DNA of 64,000 nt, taken from positions 746,501-810,500 of the forward strand of contig JAJGOT010000259.1 of assembly GCA_022457155.1 (NCBI GenBank). The letters are read 5' to 3'. A model generated the notes under the pieces. That model was given only the letters and a program-made list of their open reading frames with translations, made no database searches and had not been told where the DNA came from. Below are positions 7,617-17,354 of this stretch, piece after piece; the first letter of the stretch is position 1, and every line of letters starts with the position of its first letter. The DNA comes from Cladopsammia gracilis. Taxonomy: Eukaryota > Cnidaria > Anthozoa > Scleractinia > Dendrophylliidae. The position numbers and the translations under genes were made by a program.

Positions 7617-7646
7617 TTTTTCATTTCTTTTACTAGAAATGAAAAA
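7617..7646. promoter_or_regulatory. Second copy of the stem-loop upstream of paralogue
   Basis: TTTTTCATTTC (7617-7627) and GAAATGAAAAA (7636-7646) enclose the loop TTTTACTA, as at 6871-6902. The right arm contains an ATG (7639) that is in frame with the next gene. Because the same arm is untranslated leader in the first copy, that ATG is probably not the start. Confidence 0.7.
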
Positions 7647-7683
7647 AATCGTCTTAAAAAATAAATGTGGTAATATAACAAAT

Positions 7684-8358
7684 ATGAATCCTTCAAAAGT
7701 TTTAGAATATTCATCAAATATTATTTTCCATAAACCGGTAAAAAACAGCAAAACCGGTTTTGAAATAATTAAAATTGACACCAATAAAGGTCCGTTAGTA
7801 ATCGATTCACCATTTCTTCGAATTTATGGTGTAAAAGAGACATACAGTCAAAACGAAAGTAGTGAACTACTTGGTTACACCATTCCTGTTCGCTTATACG
7901 GTGAAGAAGGATGCAGTCGGATGTCAACGGAAGAAGAAGAAAAGTTTATTGATTGCATGGCTTTTATTAGAGACATCTGTAGGCGACATTTAAAAGGTGT
8001 TTATGGTGAAAAAATAGCTAATAAAATAAAAGGTATTTTTTATGGTTTTCAGTTTGAAGGTATGGGTACAAGAGTTTGGGGGTCAATATATCCACGAATG
8101 TTTAATGTTAAACTACTAAAATATTCAAAACAAAGGGATAAAATTTTAACAAGAATCGCAATGAGAAAGCTAGAAAAAGTCAAATTGGCTTTGATTATTG
8201 ACAGTATTTATATCAGCAAAGAAGAAGTTTCATTTCAAGTTACGGTACATGATATATATGTTAACCCACAAGATTCGCTACTAACAATACCTGAAGAAAG
8301 CGAAGAGGATGAAGTTTTTTCTTCAAACCGTCCTGTGTTAACAATGAGTATCGATTAA
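7684..8358 (+). CDS. DUF5871-like protein, possible ssDNA-binding protein (copy 2)
   Basis: A 224-residue protein starting at ATG 7684 is preferred over the in-frame ATG at 7639, because aligning the two paralogues and their leaders places 7684 opposite 6937 and puts 7639 inside the duplicated stem-loop. Shared motifs include IIFHKPVKN, KGPLVIDSPFL, ELLGYTIPVRL, VKLALIIDSIYI and SLLTIPEESE. This copy differs by an insertion with GMGTRVWGS in the middle and by a longer C-terminus after the acidic patch. The two copies differ throughout, so the duplication is not recent. A role in genome replication or DNA protection is inferred from the family resemblance. It is the last recognisable gene of the viral block. 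Confidence 0.75.
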   Translation: MNPSKVLEYSSNIIFHKPVKNSKTGFEIIKIDTNKGPLVIDSPFLRIYGVKETYSQNESSELLGYTIPVRLYGEEGCSRMSTEEEEKFIDCMAFIRDICRRHLKGVYGEKIANKIKGIFYGFQFEGMGTRVWGSIYPRMFNVKLLKYSKQRDKILTRIAMRKLEKVKLALIIDSIYISKEEVSFQVTVHDIYVNPQDSLLTIPEESEEDEVFSSNRPVLTMSID

Positions 8359-8378
8359 AACACTATATCTGGAAAATG

Positions 8379-8476
8379 GCTCATGAGGATGTTTTTTTGG
8401 AAAGTGAGCTCATGAGGGATGTGTGTTTTTTTGGAAAGTGGGCTCATGAGGATGTGTGTTTTTTGGAAAGTGAGCT
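8379..8476. repeat. Short tandem repeats after the last viral gene
   Basis: About three copies of GCTCATGAGGATG-(T-rich)-GGAAAGTGA start at 8379, 8408 and 8442, with a partial one at 8474. They begin 20 bp after the stop at 8358. They mark the transition from gene-dense viral DNA to host-type spacer. Confidence 0.75.
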
Positions 8477-8539
8477 AGAATTTTCTCAGAAATGCTGAAG
8501 TACGGGTAAGATGGTTACCCACTGGGTTTTTACCGAGGA

Positions 8540-8605
8540 AAATTTCCAAAATACACTAAATTAACGACAATTTTGGAAATTTAACGAGGATTTTTTGAAA
8601 AAATC
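8540..8605. repeat. Hairpin cluster near the probable right end of the viral block
   Basis: AAATTTCCAAAAT (8540-8552) pairs with ATTTTGGAAATTT (8570-8582), and GATTTTTTGAAAAAATC (8589-8605) is a separate palindrome. The phrase TTAACGAGGA recurs between them. This could be a degraded terminus of the integrated element, but the matching left end is outside the window. Confidence 0.45.
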
Positions 8606-10005
8606 TTGAAAAATTTAACGAGGAAATCTAACGGACAAAATTCGATACTTTTATGGGTGATGTAAAGTGCCGTATAGTGCCTTACATAACTACTTAGGGT
8701 GAACATCTCTGTATAGTAGACAACTGCATTTGAAATCTACCTTACTTAAACTTCAGGGGTGTAGCTTGAGGGGGACCAAGGATACCAGTATTAACCCTTG
8801 TAATCAACCCCCAAGAGTACTAAACATCGCAATTCAAGAAAAATCCCAAGCTTCATTTTGTAAAATATTGAAAAACAAATGGTTGCAAAAAGACTGCTGG
8901 AGAGATTTAATTTGAATGGCCACACTTTGGATTTCATCTATGAGACTCAAAAGCTAGTTAGTACTACACTAAGTGTCTCAAAAATTCACTCTGGGAGTGA
9001 AAGGAACTTAACGATTTCGAAAGACTAGGGGTAACAATTTAAACTCTGGTAAGAAATTGTCATGAACGACTCTATTTACAAGTTTAGTTCCCAGCACGAC
9101 CGCTCGGGTGCCCAATGGAAACAAAACAGCTGTTTGTTAGTTTGCGGGTTTCATTGACTTTCTATTTGTTGACAGCTTCATTTCTTTAAGAAGACTAAGG
9201 TCATTATTTTGATCTGTTGCTTGTATAGTGTTGACTTATTTTGTCTATACTGTGAAACCTGTTACATGGTTTACCTCCTCTGAACGGTATAAAATCTATT
9301 TGTACGATATGTACACTGACCAATTCAGTCCCTTGTATTTTATTCCCATGATTTCAGCTAGCATTCTATCTTATTTCCTTGTATTTTATTCCCATGATTT
9401 CAGCTAGCATTCTATCTTATTTCTAATCAATGGAATAAAATGAACATCTACGTAACGGCTTCTAAAAAGTAATTTTTCAGGTAAGGTAGCCCCTTCTATT
9501 TTTCTCAGACTTATTTACATGCCCGTAGGAATGCATGTTAAAGCTGTGTTTATTTAATTGATCGTTTTTAATGTTAAATTACATCCTCAGGGGAAAATAA
9601 TTAATCACATATTAAAAATGTTAATGTTTGTGGTAGCGTCATAGTCTAATAGCATGCCTAGAATAAGATGATAAAAAACTTTTGTTCTCCTATAGAAATG
9701 GTCCAAAGAGGGTCTGGTTGAATTTATCTGGCAAATGTCAAATTTTCAAATATGGCTTCGGTGCCTCGATACTATTAACAAGGGTCCAAAAAGTAACTGT
9801 CAACTCAAATATGTTTCAGTACTGGAAATTTACACTGAAATGCGGTACTGACAAACATTTCAACCTTCCTTCGTTTGCAATATTCCAAATGACATGAGAC
9901 ACCAGCCAAAATTTTAACTGATCAATGATGATCATCAATTCATTAGGACACTCTTAAAAAACAAGAAATAATAAAAGGTTAATATATCTTCTGTTTAACT
10001 TTGCG
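8606..10005. other. Intergenic spacer with a 46-bp duplication
   Basis: No convincing gene is seen. A perfect 46-bp tandem duplication lies at 9331-9376 and 9377-9422. A short piece near 8913-8955 (TTGAATGGCCACACTTTGGA) matches the dispersed satellite also found at 42.2 and 51.1 kb. Confidence 0.6.
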
Positions 10006-13000
10006 TTACATGGTCTGAAATCTTTGTCGCCTGATTTTCTTGCTTGTTTCACCGTCATCTGCATCTTCAGTAATGGTATAAAGACCCATCATTCGGCATG
10101 TGTTGCAATCAGAGTCCGCTTCCCCAAAATGAACATGTCGATTTCTGGACTCGTCTATCGTGTGTCTTCTCATCTTAACAACTGTATGTGACGTAAGGAT
10201 CTCCATGGACTCTCGGTGGCCCCTCTGAGCCGCACGCTGTAGAGCGGTAAACTCAAATCTGTCCGCTGCTGTGACGTCACTTCCGTGTGTCAACAAAGCC
10301 TCGATAGTTTCCTTGTGGTTGTTGTGGGCCGCTCGATGCAATGGCGTCAATCCCCAAAAGTCTTTAGCATGTACGTCACCACCTTGTGTAGCTATCAATT
10401 CACAGGTGTCCGTGTGTCCATTTTGTGCCGCAAGATGCAGCGCTGTGTGTCCTTTGTGCATTGCATCGTTCACAGTACAGCCATTTTCTATCAAAACACG
10501 ACAAACGTTCACGTAGCCACCATAAGCGGCGAGAATTAGAGGGTTTGATTTCTCTTTATTCAACGCTTTCACATCACTTCCATGGCGAATAAGACATTCC
10601 ACGACCGAGGTGTGGCCATTTTGGGCAGCGCGGTGCAAAGGAGTATACCACCATTGGTCTTTAGCGTGAATGTTGCTTCCTCCATTCACAACCAAGACTT
10701 GAACTGTGTCTTTATGGCCATACTTGGCTGCGCAGTGCAAGGCCGTTGAACCGGTTTGGTCCACTGCGTGTGCGTTTGCGTGATTTGCCATTAAGAGTTC
10801 AACTGTATTTGTGTGACCATTTTGCGCTGCTCGATGCAAACAAGTATTTCCCCATTTGTCAGGGTGGTGAATATCACTTCCTTGTAGAATTAAAAATCCC
10901 ACGACGGCTGCATGACCATTTTCTGATGCTCTATGCAAAGCTGAATAGTTCCAGTGATCAAGAGCATGTAGGTCAGCGCCTTCTTTTAGAAGCAGCTTAG
11001 CCGTTTCTTTGTGGCCATTCTCAGAAGCTAAATGCAATGAGGTATGACCAATGAAGTTACAGCTTTCTCTTGAATTCTCTTCCCCTTCGATTGCGGATGA
11101 AGCAGTTGCAGATCTCAAGATGAAAGATGACAAAACTAATGCGTGTGTCTTAGCCTTGATGTCGCTACCCTCCCGAAGTAGAAGCTCTGAAGTTTCAGTG
11201 TGTCCATTTTGTGAGGACCGGTGTAATGGAGTGAAGCCCTGAAAATCAGTTGCACGAACGCTACTTCCGCTTCTTATCAGCAGTTTAGCTGTGTCCGTAT
11301 GTCCCTTCTCCGCAGCTCTATGGAGCGGTGTATATCCCCAATGATCCTTTGCTTGTATATCACTATCATGCAGCACTAATATTCGAGCAGTGTTCGTATG
11401 TCCATTACTAGAGCACCGATGAAGTGGTGTAAACTTCCATTTGTCTTCTGCGGATACCTTGGACCCATGATCAATCAGAAATGACACCGTATCGCAATGT
11501 CCGTTCTCGGCTGCTCTGTGTAAGGGTGTGTAACCCCAATCATCCTGACAGTTCGGATCGCTTCCACTTGAAACCAAACACTGAACCACTTCTTTGTGTC
11601 CATTCTTTGAACAACGGTGTAATGCTGTCAGGCCCCATTTGTCTGTCAAGGATACATCACTGCCTTTCTCAATTAACAGCCTGACTACTTGTAGATGCCC
11701 TCTTTCTGATGCCAAGTGAAGACTGGTGTTACCAGTGTTTTGATGACGCTCAAGCACATTAGCACCAACTTTGATGAGATACTTGCAGCACTTCAGATGG
11801 CCATTGTTTGTGGCAATCATCAATGGTGTTAATCCTTTACGATTCTTGCTATTTACATCAACTTTTGCGTGTAACAGTGGCTTCACAGTTCTATGCTGTC
11901 CAGTTTGGCAGGCGCGATGCAATGGCGTGTTACCAGTGGTATCATTGGCATTAACATCAGCACCTTCCTCGATAAGAAACTTGGTGCACTCAACATTTCC
12001 TTTCATTGAGGCAAAATGAAGAGGTGTTCTTCCAGTTTTGTGCATTGCATTTAGCTTTGCACCATTGCTGATCAGCAAACCTGCAACATCCTTATTGTCA
12101 TGATATGCTGCAATCATCAAAGGTGTGATGTCATCCTTGGCCATTGCATTCACCCTAGCACCCTGTCTAATGAGTTCCCCACCCACTTCAACACAGTTTG
12201 TCTGAGCCGTGAAATGTAATGGAGTAAAGTCGTGGGCGTCCTTTGCATTTACATCGGCTTCCTTATCAAGAAGAATCCTTGCTATGTCAGCCTTTCCGGA
12301 GAAAACTGAGTAATGCATCGGGGTATACCCGTATTGATCTTTTCCTTCGAGGTCACATCCGCTTTCCACTAATTCTTCAATAGCTTTTGGCTGTTCATTT
12401 ACAATTGCTAAATGCAGTGGTGAACACCCTTCGTTTGTCCTTGCTTCCGGGTCACTGCCTTTCCTTAAAAGCTCTTTCACGGCGATGACACTTCCATGGT
12501 ATGCAGCAAAATGGAGCGCTGTCTGACCCTTAATGGTTTTCTCGTTAACTTTTGCCCCCCGCTTACCAAGAAGATGAATCGCATTTTTATCATCATTAAT
12601 GGCAGCTAAAATCAAAGGAGTCATCCCCTTATCATTACGAGCGTTCACGTCTGCGCCTAGACAAACTAACACACGAATAGCGTCAGTTTGACTCGAGGAG
12701 CATGCCATTAAAAGTGGTGTTTGCTGACCCGCTGAACCTGCATCCACATCATAGTCACTTTCATTGATAAGCCGCCTTATAGCTTGTGCGTCTCCTAAGG
12801 CCGCTGCTACGTGCACGGGTGTCAACGACTTTATCACTTCCTGCTCTTCTAGTGTGCATTTCTGAAGTTTGTTAATCTTGACTCGCTTTAGTTCCTGGAT
12901 AACATCTTCAATGGCATCGAGACTTCCAGCACGATTTCTTGGTGATCGTGGGCTGGTATTAAAAACTCCGTTCTCGCTTACACGATAACCATGGATTAGA

Positions 13001-13122
13001 TCCGCAAAATTCGCTTCGAAAGGAAGAGAAAAATCACTTTCTGACGTGGTGCTCATGCCCATAAGAGAGCTGATACTCGTTCCACGCCCACGAAGCTCTT
13101 GACGACTGTCAAAGTTATCCAT
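10006..13122 (-). CDS. Giant ankyrin-repeat protein
   Basis: One uninterrupted exon encodes about 1,038 residues from ATG 13122. Residues 1-100 are a low-complexity Ser/Arg-rich leader. About 25 ankyrin repeats follow from roughly residue 105 to 960, with the consensus G-x-TPLHxAxxxGH and runs such as WGYTPLHRAAENGH. An irregular insert near residue 660 (LVLSSFILRSATASSAIEGE) breaks the array. The C-terminus is a non-repeat tail with His/Arg-rich and acidic patches. The array would form a curved solenoid for protein binding; no kinase, death, SOCS-box or membrane domain is visible. The ATG follows a strong splice acceptor (polypyrimidine then GCAG, 3 bp before the ATG), so a noncoding first exon probably lies upstream. 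An in-frame TTG just before the ATG is in the intron. Confidence 0.9.
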   Translation of the reverse strand: MDNFDSRQELRGRGTSISSLMGMSTTSESDFSLPFEANFADLIHGYRVSENGVFNTSPRSPRNRAGSLDAIEDVIQELKRVKINKLQKCTLEEQEVIKSLTPVHVAAALGDAQAIRRLINESDYDVDAGSAGQQTPLLMACSSSQTDAIRVLVCLGADVNARNDKGMTPLILAAINDDKNAIHLLGKRGAKVNEKTIKGQTALHFAAYHGSVIAVKELLRKGSDPEARTNEGCSPLHLAIVNEQPKAIEELVESGCDLEGKDQYGYTPMHYSVFSGKADIARILLDKEADVNAKDAHDFTPLHFTAQTNCVEVGGELIRQGARVNAMAKDDITPLMIAAYHDNKDVAGLLISNGAKLNAMHKTGRTPLHFASMKGNVECTKFLIEEGADVNANDTTGNTPLHRACQTGQHRTVKPLLHAKVDVNSKNRKGLTPLMIATNNGHLKCCKYLIKVGANVLERHQNTGNTSLHLASERGHLQVVRLLIEKGSDVSLTDKWGLTALHRCSKNGHKEVVQCLVSSGSDPNCQDDWGYTPLHRAAENGHCDTVSFLIDHGSKVSAEDKWKFTPLHRCSSNGHTNTARILVLHDSDIQAKDHWGYTPLHRAAEKGHTDTAKLLIRSGSSVRATDFQGFTPLHRSSQNGHTETSELLLREGSDIKAKTHALVLSSFILRSATASSAIEGEENSRESCNFIGHTSLHLASENGHKETAKLLLKEGADLHALDHWNYSALHRASENGHAAVVGFLILQGSDIHHPDKWGNTCLHRAAQNGHTNTVELLMANHANAHAVDQTGSTALHCAAKYGHKDTVQVLVVNGGSNIHAKDQWWYTPLHRAAQNGHTSVVECLIRHGSDVKALNKEKSNPLILAAYGGYVNVCRVLIENGCTVNDAMHKGHTALHLAAQNGHTDTCELIATQGGDVHAKDFWGLTPLHRAAHNNHKETIEALLTHGSDVTAADRFEFTALQRAAQRGHRESMEILTSHTVVKMRRHTIDESRNRHVHFGEADSDCNTCRMMGLYTITEDADDGETSKKIRRQRFQTM

Positions 13123-14224
13123 CTTCTGCAAAAAAGCAAAAATACATTGAAATTTGCTAGCTCGCGAGAAATTGTTCGTTGTACAGTCCCCCTAATCCTA
13201 ACCGCAGTTCTTCTACATTTGTCAGTTTTAGAAGTTCTTGTCTGTCGGAACGGAAAACGTCGCAAACAAACACGAATTTATAAAGCCCCATGCACAAATG
13301 CATATTATGCCAGAAAGATGTACAGTCTAAGCAGAAAAATGTTGAGCTGGCCGCATGTGGGAATGATTCTCGTAAGCGGAGAGTTCAAATAGAGCTTGTC
13401 CGCTAAAAGAGTACATGGTTAAGGTAACTTTTCAGCAAGAAATATCCTTTTTACTCTTTTGAATGTCTTCTCGTTGTTGGCAATGAAATCACTGCTGCGT
13501 GCGTTATTGTCAACCATTTGGTGAATATTAATCATCCTTATAATAAACTCGTTGTTGCGTGAATTATAGTCCAATATGTATTTTATTTGAGTATATGATT
13601 GGTTGCGTTGAGGATCAAGTCTGGAGCTCCACAGCATGCACCTTTCTACAAATTAATATTGATGTCGCCGCTCACGCTACGTTTGGTTTTCGTCCTTAAT
13701 CGATCGCCAGTTCATCGTCAGTCCATCATACATAAATATTCTCACAACAGACTTTATCGATCATGTTTAGCGATCACTAGCCTTTGGCTTCAAGTTTGAC
13801 AGCAACCGTGAGAACGATTTTTTTATCATTGAAAGCCAGTGATCAATGATTCCTGCTACTCAATTCGCAAACTCTAGAAAATAATACATTATACAACAAT
13901 TCATGATGAAAACGATTCAAAAACACATATACATATTTTGAAGGAAACAATTAGCACGTGTATAATCGCACGTGTAAGACCCACCGAGGGTGCCTTCGTG
14001 AGTGGAAAGATGTAAATAACACAACACATAACAGCACATGATTTTCAAATATCTTTAAATACGTTTAATTAAGGAAATTAATACGTTTAATAAGGAATTA
14101 ACGGGATAACTTGCGTGAGGTATGGTTTATATGACGTCGACTATACGTAATAAAATAAGTCTCTAAGTTAATACGATGGAGTTTTCTATCCAGTGAAATT
14201 CTCTGAGTAGACGGGTTAGACGGG

Positions 14225-14420
14225 TATGCCTTGTTGTGTAGTCCTAAAGAAGTGTCGATGTTTCAGCAACCTGACATTGACCCAGAAATGACTTTCGCTC
14301 AGGTTGTTGAAATGTCAGTCAATGTCAACAGAAGTACACCAAACCGGACGATCACACTCGACTGAGACCAGTGATTACGCCTCGGTTCAAACCATTTACT
14401 GGGTTCACTGAGTTTATATG
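14225..14420. repeat. Dispersed retroelement-like fragment
   Basis: The stretch around TTTCAGCAACCTGACATTGA, AGTCAATGTCAAC and GGTTCAAACCATTTACTG resembles a family I recall as common in anthozoan genomes, probably the 3' part of a retroelement. There is no intact frame. Recognition is from memory and only moderately secure. Confidence 0.4.
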
Positions 14421-15671
14421 GATTATGTTCACTCTGGGACAGTGAACTGCCCTGACTATCTCTGATATAAGAGTAAGACTATGTGGCTTTCTGGAAGCTA
14501 GTAAATAGTACGTAACATGAAGTAACGGTAATGAGAAGCTGCATTAGAAAGCATCATCGGAATGACAATATTGAGGGTAAGCATTTCTTTGTTCTCTTAT
14601 TGATAGAATCTTACAGTCTTAGCTACATCGATCGAGTGTAGCGTCTTATATGAGACCTTGTGACACTAAAATATTGCAGGCAATCTTATTACAATTCGAC
14701 ACCTTACCTCACTCGAGTTCAAAGATGCTCTCCTTGTCACCAAGCTGGCACGCTATGTTTTCAGTTGCATTTGCCGTTGTAATATCAGCAGAAACACGCA
14801 CTCTAAAGCAAGTGATAATGAGTCGTTGTCTTTGAAAGGGCATTGATTTAATGCAAACAAATGGTCCAGTCTCGAAACAGCAATTATTCTCGTAATTGAG
14901 CACACATCTTAGCATCGATCTTAGCAACAACAAGTGTAATTTAGGCAGATGGCGTAACGGCTTTAGTGTTGTTTACAGATTGACTACTCAAGCGGGCCTT
15001 GGCATGTTGGATGGGACTTAATTTAGTCACGTTAACAACAATGTTGTGTCTTCTTTGATCGTGTTCATTCTCTCCTCTTCTTTCAATAAAAAGAATGATT
15101 TTTCAAACTTGCCCACCAAAAAGTCAAACTTTACTAACAACCAAAAGATTTAAATAGTCAATAATGACGCACGACAAACATGGATGAGCCAAACAACTCC
15201 TTTTGATTTAATTTAATTTTAATAATTAATTCAATGCATCACTTAGTGAAATATTGGTCGTTAATATTCGCATCCAAGTAACCTGTTTACCGTGACGTCA
15301 ATTCAGTTGAGTGTAGGTCAGAAAGTGCGTCATGGGAACAAGACTTTCGCTTCCCTAGTTTTAAGTGGTAGGTTTTAAATAAATTTGTTCCACAAAAACG
15401 AACATTAGCTCCAGGCGTTTATCAAAGTTGATCGATGGTTTTCAGTTTAATCATTTTCCGTTTTGAACTCTCTAGAAAAAGGCGGATGATGCATAAAAAG
15501 CGAAGTAATTCTCAATTGTTTTTTTTTTTTTACACTAATTTGTAGCAGTTAACCAACAGATCAAACGTTTAAATGCATAGGACCGCTCAACACTACGATA
15601 AATAGTGGCAACTTTCTTTCCGGATCTCCTTTATAAAGAGATACGAGTACTAGACATCACTCAGAGTGTAG

Positions 15672-15849
15672 ATAAACCATTTAAAATGCAAGGTTAGTAC
15701 AAAGGAATTTAGGGCAGGTTTAATGGCCAATATTTCGACTAGTAGAACTAGTCTACAGGGCCCTGTAGACTAGTTCTACTAGTCGAAATATTGGCCATTA
15801 AACCTGCCCTAAATTTCCGTTGTACTAGCCTTGCATTTTAATGGTTTAA
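15672..15849. repeat. 178-bp spacerless palindrome (foldback element)
   Basis: The sequence to the left of the 15760/15761 midpoint (GGG|CCC) is repeated inverted to the right over about 89 bp. Positions 15706-15815 form a perfect 110-bp palindrome; the outer parts differ by one substitution and single-base indels. It contains no spacer and no gene. Confidence 0.9.
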
Positions 15850-16158
15850 TCAACAGATATTCTAAGACTTCATTCCGTTTTTAACCATTATTAAAGCCAC
15901 CTGGTTTGATTTAAAGTCACCATTCATGGATTATATTTCTCGGTACGACTAGCTTTTGAAACGGATGCATAAAATATTTTTCGCTTCACAAAAAAAAAAC
16001 CTGAAGCATTTAAGGCGCCTGATCGCAGGTTAGATTTGTCCCTGCTGGATCAAAATAATTGTCAATACTTTCTCCGTCAGACCTTGGACTTTGGACCCGT
16101 TTCATAATCTCTCGAGTCACGCATAATTCACTGACGTCAGTCTGCCTCCTTTTTTAAA

Positions 16159-16574
16159 CAACTTTATTGGACACAAACTTACTCTAACAAGATTAGAAAA
16201 ATTCTAACGATAACAAAGAAAAGGAAAGTAGGTTGGACCAAAGAGAAGAGCACGAACGGGGAGCGAAGCCCCATGCGAGGTGCCTACAACAACAACAACA
16301 ACAACAACTTTATTGGACACAAACTTATTCTAACAAGATTAGAAAAATTCTAACGATAACAAAGAAAAGGAAAGTAAGTTGGACCAAGCAGAAGGGCACG
16401 AACGGGGCGCGAAGCCCCATGCGAGGCGCCTACAACAACAACAACAACAACTTTATTGGACACAAACTTACTCTAACAAGATTAGAAAAATTCTAACGAT
16501 AACAAAGAAATGGAAAGTAAGTTGGACCAAAGAGAAGGGCACGAACGGGGCACGAAGCCCATGGAAGTGCCTAC
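16159..16574 (-). repeat. Three tandem copies of a 3'-end-like retroelement unit
   Basis: Units begin at 16159, 16307 and 16449 (periods 148 and 142 bp), each with AACTTTATTGGACACAAACT and GAACGGGGCGCGAAGCCCC-type sequence, joined by (CAA)n. On the minus strand each unit ends in CAATAAAG followed by (TTG)n, as expected of a LINE or SINE 3' end with a polyadenylation-like signal and simple-repeat tail. No reading frame of interest is present. Confidence 0.75.
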
Positions 16575-17004
16575 CCAGGAAACTATGAAGGTCCCATCAC
16601 AACGCGTCAATATCTTTGTTACTTAATTTTATAACATCAAATAAAAAAGACGGAAAACAAAATAATGTAAAAACCACATTCACGGTACCAGACAAAATCA
16701 TACAACACCTATGTTGAAACCGCCAAAACAACGTCCGATTTTAGTTTAGTTTAGACGTCGTAATATAGTTAAAAGTTATAATCCTTCTTCTAAGGTATCA
16801 AAAGGCAAACGAAGAGTACCACAAAAAAGCACTACTCCAAGTTCAGGCATTCAGACGTCTCAAAATTGTCATCAACGAACTTAAGCAAAGAGTACAGACA
16901 CAGCTTACATAAGTAGGGAAGCAATAAGAAGGCAACTAATGTATGCGTTGAAAATTTTACTTCTATCATTTTTTTAAAATGTTAAAACACTTATTACAGA
17001 TGAT

Positions 17005-17336
17005 TTAAGGTGGCTCCCAACAGTTTCCAGCACTTTCCAAGACTTCGATTTTGATGGGTCATTATAACCACTTTTATCAGTTGATGCTACACTCATGATA
17101 TCAAACCAATGCCCAATGATTGGTGAACATGTTGTTATTATTTTTGTGACACAATATGTTACTATAACAACAGTATAACGTGCTGAAAACACCCATAATT
17201 TAAGCTTTAAGTGTTTATAACTCGAAAATGACTCGGTGAACCCCATTTTTTATTGTCGAATTTTGATCAGCAGGATAAGATGCAACTTTTGGCAAAGTTT
17301 AAAAAAGTCTGTACATGGGGTTCAGAGCCACCTTAA
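17005..17336. mobile_element. TTAA-flanked MITE
   Basis: The element 17009-17332 (324 bp) has inverted ends GGTGGCTC and GAGCCACC and is flanked by TTAA on both sides. TTAA duplications point to a piggyBac-type mechanism, although the termini are not the classical CCC. It contains no transposase. It lies just downstream of the GPCR stop. Confidence 0.75.
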
Positions 17337-17354
17337 ATTTTGCTTCGAACCAAA

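Larger units (their letters stand above)
13123..17008. other. Intergenic spacer upstream of the ankyrin gene
   Basis: No convincing coding region is seen. It contains a retroelement-like fragment (14225-14420), a 178-bp palindrome (15672-15849) and a three-copy tandem repeat (16159-16574). The first few hundred bases should hold the promoter and noncoding exon of the ankyrin gene; I cannot place the transcription start. Confidence 0.6.

Noticed and set aside
7639..7683. N-terminal extension of the second DUF5871-like protein
   Set aside because: The in-frame ATG at 7639 lies in a stem-loop that is untranslated in front of the paralogue; 7684 aligns with the first gene's start.
6..8605. Bacterial contamination as the source of the left block
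   Set aside because: No ribosome-binding sites or bacterial gene families are seen, and host-type Harbinger elements occur both in the block and at 27.6 kb.
10271..12019. Plus-strand open frames of 60-85 codons opposite the ankyrin gene
   Set aside because: They are shadows of the repeated antisense coding sequence and lack independent features.
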